Positions 1-4,848 of a stretch of 5,125 nt of DNA are shown here, piece by piece. Below the pieces are notes generated by a model. That model did not search any database. It saw only the letters and a program-made list of their open reading frames with translations, and was not told where the DNA came from. Position 1 is the first letter of the stretch; the number at the start of each line of letters is the position of its first letter. A program made the translations under genes and the position numbers. The stretch is from Thermoflexales bacterium. GTDB taxonomy: Bacteria > Chloroflexota > Anaerolineae > B4-G1. Where the stretch lies: positions 1 through 5,125 of the forward strand of contig SKQX01000084.1 of NCBI GenBank assembly GCA_007118795.1, in the 5' to 3' direction.

Positions 1-1048
1 GCTCCGGCGTGCAGAAGATATGGGCGTCGTCCTGGGTGAAGCCGCGCACGCGCAGCAATCCGTGCAGCACGCCGCTCCGTTCATACCGGTACACCGTACC
101 CAGCTCGGCCCATCGGAGCGGAAGGTCGCGGTAGGAACGAAGGTCGGACTCGTAGATGAGGATGTGGAACGGGCAGTTCATCGGTTTCAAGTAATAGTCC
201 ACACCCTCGACGTCCATCGGGGAGTACATGCTCTCCTCGTAGAAGTCGAGATGCCCCGACTGCCGCCATAGCTCTCCCTTTCCGATGTGAGGCGTGAAGA
301 TGATCTCGTAGCCGCCCTCGCGATGACGCGCCCGCCAGAAATCCTCGATGGTCTGGCGAATGCGGCCGCCCTTCGGGTGCCAGTAAGCCAGCCCAGAGCC
401 GCCTTCTTCGTGGAAGCTGAGGAGATCCAACTCCTTGATCAGCCGCCGGTGGTCCCGCTTTTCGACCTCCTCCCGCCAGTCCAGAAACTCCTCTAATTGT
501 TCTCTCGTCTCCCAGACCGTGCCGTAGATCCGCTGGAGCATCGGCCGGCGCTCATCCCCTCGCCAGTACGCCCCGGCCAGGTTGAGCAGCCTCAGTGCAT
601 CCGGGTTGATCATGCCGGAATGCTCCACGTGCGGACCCCGGCAGAGATCCACGAACGGCCCGTGGCGGTAGACCGACAGCTCAGGCTCGCCCTCCGTGGG
701 CTCACCGTGCTCATCCATGCGACCGGAGACGATATCGTCGATCAACTCCTGCTTGTACGGTTGATCCTCGAACAGCTCCCGTGCTTCCTCCTCGTCCAGT
801 TCCTCCCGGACGAACGGCAGCTCCTCCCCGATGATCTCCCGCATTCGTCCCTCGATTTCCTCCAGATCCTCCGGCGTCAGGGCACGGGGCAGATCGAAGT
901 CATAGTAGAAGCCGGTATCGATGGCAGGACCGATGGCCACCTTCCCCTCCGGGAACTTCTCCAGCACCGCCTGCGCCATCACGTGCGCCGCTGAGTGCCG
1001 GATCCGGTGCAGGTCACCGTTCTCCTGAATCTTCCGTTTGTCAGACAT
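1..1048 (-). CDS. thrS: Threonyl-tRNA synthetase, N-terminal 349 residues (3' end outside window)
   Basis: Charges tRNA-Thr with threonine in the cytoplasm; class II synthetase. The visible 349 residues run from the editing domain into the catalytic core. The editing-site metal-type motif HSAAH is at residues 18-22 and its partner CRGPH at 136-140. The core shows KPMNCPFH (Cys292 would be the first catalytic zinc ligand), motif 2 around VYRYERSG (319-326), and FTQDDAHIFC (337-346), whose His343 would be the second zinc ligand. The third zinc ligand, motif 3 and the anticodon-binding domain lie beyond the window. The ATG at 1048 is set by a strong GGAGGAGG Shine-Dalgarno just upstream. The protein starts almost directly at the editing domain, so the N-terminal TGS domain found in many ThrRS is absent. 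Expression is controlled by the T-box leader immediately upstream. Identity is certain; the gene is cut by the window edge. Confidence 0.97.
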   Translation of the reverse strand, partial: MSDKRKIQENGDLHRIRHSAAHVMAQAVLEKFPEGKVAIGPAIDTGFYYDFDLPRALTPEDLEEIEGRMREIIGEELPFVREELDEEEARELFEDQPYKQELIDDIVSGRMDEHGEPTEGEPELSVYRHGPFVDLCRGPHVEHSGMINPDALRLLNLAGAYWRGDERRPMLQRIYGTVWETREQLEEFLDWREEVEKRDHRRLIKELDLLSFHEEGGSGLAYWHPKGGRIRQTIEDFWRARHREGGYEIIFTPHIGKGELWRQSGHLDFYEESMYSPMDVEGVDYYLKPMNCPFHILIYESDLRSYRDLPLRWAELGTVYRYERSGVLHGLLRVRGFTQDDAHIFCTPE

Positions 1049-1050
1049 GT

Positions 1051-1059
1051 TCCTCCTCC
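1051..1059 (-). promoter_or_regulatory. Strong ribosome binding site of thrS
   Basis: On the minus strand GGAGGAGGA precedes the ATG at 1048 by two bases, which leaves the first GGAGG core about six bases from the start. This fixes the start codon and supports the short, TGS-less N-terminus. Confidence 0.85.
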
Positions 1060-1147
1060 ATTATCAGCGGTCGCTGGAAGCGTCAGCTGCAGCTGCTCCG
1101 ACCCATCGGCTTCGCTCCATCGTTGCGACCGCCCTCACTGCCCAGAC
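1060..1147 (-). other. thrS leader segment between attenuator and ribosome binding site, with long-range inverted repeat
   Basis: This is transcribed leader downstream of the T-box terminator and upstream of the thrS ribosome binding site. It holds a perfect 8-bp inverted repeat, gcggtcgc (1067-1074) and gcgaccgc (1125-1132), separated by 50 nt. The enclosed segment contains CAGCTGCAGCTG-type palindromic sequence. The paired arm ends only a few bases from the Shine-Dalgarno, so a fold here could affect initiation or transcript stability. No coding signal is seen. Function is unknown. Confidence 0.45.
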
Positions 1148-1149
1148 GC

Positions 1150-1178
1150 AAAAAAACCCGCGCCCTTGGGGCGCGGGT
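1150..1178 (-). terminator. T-box regulated intrinsic terminator
   Basis: A perfect 10-bp GC-rich stem, acccgcgccc (1156-1165) against gggcgcgggt (1169-1178), has a 3-nt loop. It is followed on the minus strand by seven T residues (1150-1156, one of them inside the stem). It lies directly downstream of the T-box core and is the default structure when charged tRNA-Thr is bound. Confidence 0.93.
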
Positions 1179-1202
1179 CTCTCCCACGTGGTTCCACCCA
1201 AG
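1165..1202 (-). promoter_or_regulatory. T-box antiterminator with acceptor-binding bulge
   Basis: On the minus strand CTTGGG (1197-1202) can pair with CCCAAG (1165-1170), and CGTGGG with CCCGCG (six pairs with one wobble, loop AGAGA), leaving TGGAACCA as the side bulge. TGGA in the bulge would pair with the tRNA 3' end NCCA. The 3' arm overlaps the 5' arm of the terminator, so the two structures exclude each other. This is the textbook T-box switch. Confidence 0.85.
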
Positions 1203-1316
1203 TTTGCGGCCAGTCTGCCGCACACTCTTGAGGCGATAACGGGCCTGCCCGGGATCTCTTACTCTCGCCTACTGGGCATCCTTCCGCCGCGCGATTTGGG
1301 AGACCCACTCTCGGGG

Positions 1317-1319
1317 GGT
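1317..1319 (-). promoter_or_regulatory. T-box specifier codon ACC (threonine)
   Basis: ACC follows GAAA in the 3' side of the specifier loop, opposite the AGTA motif at 1388-1391; flanking bases TCA and TGA can pair to close the loop. ACC is a threonine codon and would pair with tRNA-Thr(GGU), agreeing with the thrS gene downstream. The following base is C, whereas a purine is more usual there. Confidence 0.8.
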
Positions 1320-1430
1320 TTTCTCAACTCTTTGGCCAAAGGGGCTTCCAGCCGCTGACCCCTTCTCTCTAGGACCGGCCGGGCTGATACTCGTCCCGAT
1401 CACAGCTTTCGGATCATTCTGATTGCCCAG

Positions 1431-1458
1431 ATTATAACCCTTCCGTCTGGCTTGTCAA
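1431..1458 (-). promoter_or_regulatory. Sigma-A-type promoter of thrS
   Basis: Minus-strand TTGACA (1453-1458) and TATAAT (1431-1436) are both perfect consensus hexamers with a 16-bp spacer. The predicted transcription start is about 1424-1426, just ahead of the T-box stem I. Such a strong promoter fits a gene whose output is set by attenuation. Confidence 0.88.
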
Positions 1459-1522
1459 CTTCAACCCCTCTGGTCATCGCCCACATCCTTGTGGCTGCCT
1501 GGCACCGGCCGCGGCCGTCGCT

Positions 1523-1650
1523 GAAATGCCCGGGACCTCACCTCGCACCTCCAGCGCGAGGCCCGGCCGTTGCCGCCGCCTCGCGCTGCTTGGCCCTTGC
1601 CAATCGTGCCCGGCTAAGCCCTCCGTTGAAGTGCCCGCCACCTTGCCTCG
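1523..1650 (+). repeat. Degenerate direct repeat, two copies of 23 nt
   Basis: Positions 1523-1545 and 1628-1650 match at 18 of 23 positions (shared blocks TGCCCG, ACCT and CCTCG), with a start-to-start distance of 105. Weaker similarity extends about 20 nt upstream. The hairpin at 1552-1588 lies between the copies. This may be an old duplication or simply biased GC-rich sequence. Confidence 0.4.
1552..1588. repeat. 11-bp perfect inverted repeat (hairpin)
   Basis: CAGCGCGAGGC (1552-1562) and GCCTCGCGCTG (1578-1588) are exact reverse complements separated by 15 nt. There is no T-run on either side, so it is not an ordinary intrinsic terminator. It sits about 100 bp upstream of the thrS promoter in non-coding DNA. 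Confidence 0.75.
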
Positions 1651-1847
1651 GCCCCGTCCTGAAGCTAAGCTCCATGGTCAGCTCGCGTCAGCGAGATCTG
1701 AGCCGTGCCGGCCGCCTCCCGGCAAACCCAGACATCCACGAGTCTTCACATAAAAGCGGACCTACCATTCTGCCTGTCGAGGAAGACCTCCATAACCGCG
1801 CATGTCTCATGGACATCGGTACCCATGCCTGCGACCGCAAGCTGCCT

Positions 1848-1876
1848 TTGACACCAGGCCAGTCCGGTCGTATACT
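1848..1876 (+). promoter_or_regulatory. Sigma-A-type promoter of the LOG-family gene
   Basis: A perfect TTGACA (1848-1853) is followed after exactly 17 bp by TATACT (1871-1876), one mismatch from consensus. The predicted start is near 1881-1883, giving a leader of about 150 nt before the ATG at 2035. No known riboswitch was recognised in that leader. Confidence 0.82.
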
Positions 1877-2034
1877 GTTCAGCACCGACAGTTACGGACA
1901 CCGTGGAACGGATCAGAACGCACGAGGAGCGAGAGGTCCCACCATCCTTCTTTACCGTAGACTCAGTTCACGGCGCAAAACTCCCGCCGTCGCCATTCGC
2001 ATCACCAGGAAGCTTCAGCACGAAAGGACAGGAC

Positions 2035-2808
2035 ATGAGCACCAAATTTAAGGACGACGAAACGACCCGCCACTCCGGACCCGGTCAGGATCGACCTGGC
2101 CCCGTCGCGAAGCGACGCAGGACGGCTGATGAATGCCTGCTCGAGACTAGGCCCCCAGACGTACCCGACTTCATCGATAGCGACCCCTGGCGCGTCCTGC
2201 GTATCCAGGCCGAGTTTGTGACCGGGTTCGAGACCATGGCAGACCTGGGTCCGGCGGTGACCATCTTTGGATCGGCGCGGTCCTCGGAGGGCACCTCCAC
2301 CTATCAGGCTGCGGTTGAGACCGCCCGCCTGTTGGCCCAGGAGGGGCTCGCCATCATCACTGGCGGCGGCCCCGGCATCATGGAGGCTGCCAACCGGGGC
2401 GCCCAGCTCGGCGGCGGTATCTCCGTTGGGTTTGGCATCGAGCTCCCTTTCGAGCAGGGCACCAATCCCTACCTCGATGTGGCCCTCACCTTTCGCTACT
2501 TCTTCGTGCGCAAGACCATGTTCGTCAAGTACGCTCAGGCCTTCGTCATCTTCCCGGGCGGGTTCGGCACCATGGACGAGCTCTTCGAGGCGCTGACCCT
2601 GATCCAGACGGGCAAGATTCACGACTTCCCCGTCATCCTCTATAGCTCCGACTACTGGGGAGGGCTGCTGGACTGGCTGGAGACCACCATGGCGGGTCGG
2701 GCCAAGATATCCTACGAGGACCGGGAGCTCTTCGTGGTCGTGAACTCGCCCGAGGAGATCCGCGACGCCCTATTGGCAACCATGGACCTGCCCCATCGCC
2801 CTTGCTAG
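2035..2808 (+). CDS. LOG-family Rossmann-fold protein (cytokinin riboside 5'-monophosphate phosphoribohydrolase-like)
   Basis: This 257-residue protein belongs to the LOG/TIGR00730 family, often mislabelled lysine decarboxylase. Characterised members hydrolyse the N-glycosidic bond of nucleoside 5'-monophosphates, releasing the base and ribose 5-phosphate. Visible here are a Rossmann start VTIFGSAR (75-82), the phosphate-binding GGGPGIMEAANRGA (110-123), a central FFVRKTMF with Arg159 (156-163), and the family hallmark PGGFGTMDE (174-182) with the catalytic-type Glu182. Residues 1 to about 50 are a polar, basic extension (KRRR at 27-30) likely to be disordered. The ATG at 2035 is preferred: AAAGGA lies about six bases upstream. 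A longer frame from a GTG at 1903 adds 44 residues unlike the family and lacks a good ribosome binding site. The physiological substrate in bacteria is often unknown, and nothing in the neighbourhood decides it. The gene is monocistronic with its own promoter. Confidence 0.92.
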   Translation: MSTKFKDDETTRHSGPGQDRPGPVAKRRRTADECLLETRPPDVPDFIDSDPWRVLRIQAEFVTGFETMADLGPAVTIFGSARSSEGTSTYQAAVETARLLAQEGLAIITGGGPGIMEAANRGAQLGGGISVGFGIELPFEQGTNPYLDVALTFRYFFVRKTMFVKYAQAFVIFPGGFGTMDELFEALTLIQTGKIHDFPVILYSSDYWGGLLDWLETTMAGRAKISYEDRELFVVVNSPEEIRDALLATMDLPHRPC

Positions 2809-2821
2809 CACCCGCTAGCAC
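2804..2821 (+). repeat. Short tandem GCTAGCAC repeat over the LOG-family stop codon
   Basis: GCTAGCAC occurs at 2804-2811 and 2814-2821, the first copy containing the stop codon TAG (2806-2808). A partial third CAAGCAC follows. It probably reflects local slippage; no function is evident. Confidence 0.5.
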
Positions 2822-2931
2822 GGCAAGCACGGGCGGACGTGGGATCGCCTCCGCGCGCCTCTGTCGCCCTCGCGGATCGGCGTCACCCGCGGTGCCGGGC
2901 GACGCGTCCCCCCGAGCACAGTTGCGCCAAC

Positions 2932-2968
2932 GGGAGCTGCCCAGGGGCCGAACCCTCTGGCAGCTCCC
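2932..2968. repeat. 10-bp perfect hairpin downstream of the LOG-family gene
   Basis: GGGAGCTGCC (2932-2941) and GGCAGCTCCC (2959-2968) are exact reverse complements. The 17-nt intervening segment can add a 4-bp AGGG/CCCT inner stem with a GCCGAA loop. No T-run follows on either strand, so it is not a classical intrinsic terminator, although it could end or protect the LOG-family transcript. Confidence 0.75.
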
Positions 2969-2984
2969 CTCAGCAATCCTACCG

Positions 2985-3014
2985 ATCTGCGAGAATCAGC
3001 GTTGATCTGCGTCC
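2985..3014. repeat. Three tandem 10-nt units ATC(T/A)GCGNNN
   Basis: The units ATCTGCGAGA, ATCAGCGTTG and ATCTGCGTCC follow each other exactly in phase. On the other strand they read as the peptide-like phrase QINADSRR, a phrase I associate with spurious intergenic open frames in several phyla. That suggests a copy of a widespread dispersed non-coding repeat. The link is from memory and not checked. Confidence 0.6.
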
Positions 3015-3114
3015 CATCCTCCCTTCCGCCTCCCACCGGACCGTCCCTGGACGCTCCTGGTGTTCATCTCAGTCTCCAGGATCGATCGGAACCCCGATCC
3101 CCGCCGGAATCGAG

Positions 3115-3143
3115 TTGCTCTCCACGCTCCGCCGTGATAGAAT
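3115..3143 (+). promoter_or_regulatory. gpmI: Promoter of the permuted iPGM gene, extended -10 type
   Basis: TTGCTC (3115-3120), a 17-bp spacer and TAGAAT (3138-3143), with TGA directly before the -10, form a good extended -10 sigma-A promoter. The predicted start near 3150 gives a leader of about 88 nt. Its position rules out translation starts upstream of it. Confidence 0.72.
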
Positions 3144-3227
3144 CCTGCCACGGTGCTGGTTGGAAGACGTGATCCGGTTCGTGAGGGAGCGGATCCGCCG
3201 TACCGGCTCTCGATCTCCAGGGATGAT

Positions 3228-3231
3228 GGAG
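3228..3231 (+). promoter_or_regulatory. Ribosome binding site deciding the iPGM start
   Basis: GGAG lies six bases before the ATG at 3238. The in-frame ATGs at 3223 and 3226 have only an AGGG virtually touching them, so 3238 is the better start. Confidence 0.6.
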
Positions 3232-3237
3232 CAATCT

Positions 3238-4848
3238 ATGGAACGTAACCAGACTCACCCCCTCGCCGCGGCTGTCCGTGATGCCTACCGCGCGGGCGAG
3301 GACGATGAGACCATGGAGCCCCTGGTCCTGTTTGAGGACGGGAAGCCAGTCGGGCGCATTGAGGATGGTGACTACGTTATCTTCTACAACATCCGCGGCG
3401 AGCGAGAGATCGAGCTGACCCGGGCCTTCGTCGATGATCAGTTCCCCCACTTCGAGCGTGAGCCCATCGTCACGCATTGGACTACCATGATCGAGTACCA
3501 CCCGAATCTTGATGCTCGCGTCGCCTTCCCGCCCCCGGGTGGTATCCGCGATACACTGTCCGAAACGGTCAGCAGGGCGGGGAAGCGCCAGATCAAGATC
3601 GTCGAGTCGGAGAAGCAGGTCCATCTCACCACCTTTCTGAACGGCGGGCGTGAGGACCCCTTTCCCGGCGAGGAGCGGATAATCGTCGATTCCCTCGACT
3701 TCGAGGGCTACTTGCCGCCGCCATCGATGCGGGCGGAGGATGTGGCCAACGCCGCCATCCGCGCCCTCCAGGACGAATCGGTCCACCTGCTGGTGGTCAA
3801 CTGGGCCAACGTCGACGTGATCGGGCACAGCGAGGACCGTGACGCCATCAAGGCCGCCGTCTCGGCCGTGGACGCCCAGCTGGGCCGCGTCCTCCAGGCC
3901 GCGCTGGCCATGGACGTCATCGCGCTGGTGACCGCCGATCACGGTACCGTCGAGAAATGGTACTACCCCGACGGCTCCATCGACACCGGACATACGGACA
4001 GCGAGGTCCCTTTCGTGTTGGTCGCACCTGGGGTCAACGGGCGTGAGGACGGTCGCCCTGTGAGTGTCCGCGCTGGCGGCTCCCTCGTCGATGTGGCTCC
4101 CACCATCCTGGCTTTGCTGGGTATCGAGAAACCCCCGGCGATGACCGGCACGTCCCTTATTCGGGGCACCCCGGGCCGCGCGCCCGGGCGCGTGGCCCTG
4201 CTCATCCTCGACGGCTGGGGGGTGCGCGACGAGCAGTGGGGCAACCTGATCGCGCAGGCGGACACACCGGTGATGGATGAGCTCCTGGCGCACCATCCCG
4301 CCGCGCGGCTGCAGGCCGCCGGCGAAGCCGTCGGTCTGCCGGATCAGATCCCGAACCGCGAGGGGAAGACGGTGGGCAACTCCGAGGTGGGCCACGTCCA
4401 CATCGGCGCCGGGCGTGTCATCACGTCGGACCGGCTGCGCATCGAGCGGTCCATCGAGGACATCAGCTTCTTCCAGAATCCGGCGCTTCTCTCCGCTATG
4501 GAGGGCGCCCGCGACGACGGACGGGCCCTCCATCTGCTGGGTATCATCTCGTTCTACAGCTCCCATGGCTCCGTGGAGCATCTAAAAGCCCTCCTCCGTA
4601 TGGCCGGGCGCGTCGGCGTGCCCCGGGTCTACGTCCACGGGATGCTCGGCCGCCGAGGGGAGAAGCCGGAGAGCGGCGCCATCTACGTGGCTGACATCGA
4701 GGCCGAGTGCCAGCGTCTCGGCGTCGGGCAGTTCGTCTCGCTCATCGGTCGTTTCTGGTCCCTCGACCGCGAGGAAAACTGGGATCGTATCGAGAGATCC
4801 TACCGCTGGCTGATCCACGGCGAGGGCCGCCCGGTAGATCCCAGCTAG
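3238..4848 (+). CDS. gpmI: Circularly permuted cofactor-independent phosphoglycerate mutase-like protein
   Basis: Alkaline-phosphatase-superfamily protein of 536 residues, similar in size to ordinary iPGM (about 510), which interconverts 3- and 2-phosphoglycerate in glycolysis using two metal ions. The family blocks are in rotated order. Residues 9-308 match the usual C-terminal part: FYNIRGER (49-56), ESEK (123-126), NVDVIGH (191-197), TADHG (232-236), GHTDSEVP (251-258), MTGTSLI (302-308). A linker of about ten residues, RGTPGRAPGR (309-318), leads into the usual N-terminal part: LLILDGWG (321-328), GNSEVGH (380-386), IGRFWSLDR (503-511), ending at HGEG (527-530). Expected metal ligands are all present: Asp193, His197, His252, and Asp325, Ser382 (the phosphorylated Ser), Asp234, His235. 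Substrate-site Arg53, Arg56, Lys126, His443, Arg473, Arg505 and Arg511 align, but the Asp of the DGRD loop is replaced by Gly474. The ATG at 3238 is chosen because GGAG lies six bases upstream; ATG at 3223/3226 or GTG at 3169 are less likely. Family assignment is firm; catalytic activity is inferred. Confidence 0.9.
   Translation: MERNQTHPLAAAVRDAYRAGEDDETMEPLVLFEDGKPVGRIEDGDYVIFYNIRGEREIELTRAFVDDQFPHFEREPIVTHWTTMIEYHPNLDARVAFPPPGGIRDTLSETVSRAGKRQIKIVESEKQVHLTTFLNGGREDPFPGEERIIVDSLDFEGYLPPPSMRAEDVANAAIRALQDESVHLLVVNWANVDVIGHSEDRDAIKAAVSAVDAQLGRVLQAALAMDVIALVTADHGTVEKWYYPDGSIDTGHTDSEVPFVLVAPGVNGREDGRPVSVRAGGSLVDVAPTILALLGIEKPPAMTGTSLIRGTPGRAPGRVALLILDGWGVRDEQWGNLIAQADTPVMDELLAHHPAARLQAAGEAVGLPDQIPNREGKTVGNSEVGHVHIGAGRVITSDRLRIERSIEDISFFQNPALLSAMEGARDDGRALHLLGIISFYSSHGSVEHLKALLRMAGRVGVPRVYVHGMLGRRGEKPESGAIYVADIEAECQRLGVGQFVSLIGRFWSLDREENWDRIERSYRWLIHGEGRPVDPS
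4162..4191 (+). other. Fusion linker joining the canonical C- and N-termini of iPGM
   Basis: This segment encodes residues 309-318 (Arg, Gly, Pro and Ala rich), between the family's normal C-terminal MTG.SLI and its normal N-terminal LLILDGWG. The DNA holds a 7-bp inverted repeat CCCGGGC (4170-4176) / GCCCGGG (4182-4188) at the junction. Confidence 0.75.

Larger units (their letters stand above)
1150..1424 (-). promoter_or_regulatory. T-box riboswitch (transcriptional, tRNA-Thr sensing) of thrS
   Basis: This untranslated leader binds uncharged tRNA-Thr and switches between termination and read-through. All canonical parts are visible on the minus strand. Stem I begins with a GGACGAGTA segment whose AGTA S-turn is at 1388-1391. 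The distal AGAGAG bulge is at 1365-1370. The specifier loop reads GAAA-ACC with the Thr codon ACC at 1317-1319, in the same position after GAAA as the specifier of the glyQS T-box. A stem III-like hairpin of six base pairs lies at 1205-1222. The T-box core GGGTGGAACCACG is at 1187-1199, followed by the antiterminator/terminator pair. The 3' boundary is the terminator T-run; the 5' boundary is inferred from the promoter. Stems II and IIA/B should lie at about 1223-1300 but were not fully folded here. Confidence 0.95.
1460..1847. other. Gene-free divergent intergenic stretch
   Basis: Between the divergent thrS and LOG-family promoters no reading frame has a family signature or a convincing ribosome binding site. 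Long open frames exist only because of high GC. The stretch holds an 11-bp hairpin (1552-1588), a degenerate 23-nt direct repeat (1523-1545 and 1628-1650) and a small CTCGC/GCGAG hairpin near 1682-1695. An unrecognised small RNA cannot be excluded. Confidence 0.5.
2809..3114. other. Gene-free stretch between the LOG-family gene and the iPGM-type gene
   Basis: No frame here has a family signature. The plus-strand frame that continues into the iPGM-type gene from 2839 lies upstream of that gene's promoter and reads as Pro/Arg/Ser-rich noise. The stretch contains a strong hairpin (2932-2968) and a 10-nt-period repeat (2985-3014). Confidence 0.6.

Noticed and set aside
1903..2034. Upstream GTG start adding 44 residues to the LOG-family protein
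   Set aside because: No adequate ribosome binding site precedes it and the added residues do not resemble the family, while the ATG at 2035 has AAAGGA at a good distance.
1452..2051. 199-residue plus-strand open frame in the divergent spacer
   Set aside because: It overlaps the thrS promoter and the LOG-family promoter and leader, has no ribosome binding site and no family motif.
2002..2622. 206-residue minus-strand open frame opposite the LOG-family gene
   Set aside because: It is a shadow of the LOG-family gene, whose PGGFGTMDE and GGGPG motifs establish the coding strand.
2839..3237. N-terminal extension of the iPGM frame by 133 residues
   Set aside because: It lies mostly upstream of the promoter at 3115-3143, has low-complexity Pro/Arg/Ser composition, and a Shine-Dalgarno marks 3238.
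3064..4581. 505-residue open frame on the minus strand opposite the iPGM-type gene
   Set aside because: It is fully antisense to a gene with clear family motifs, reads as His/Asp/Gly/Val-rich shadow sequence typical of GC-rich DNA, and has no recognisable domain.
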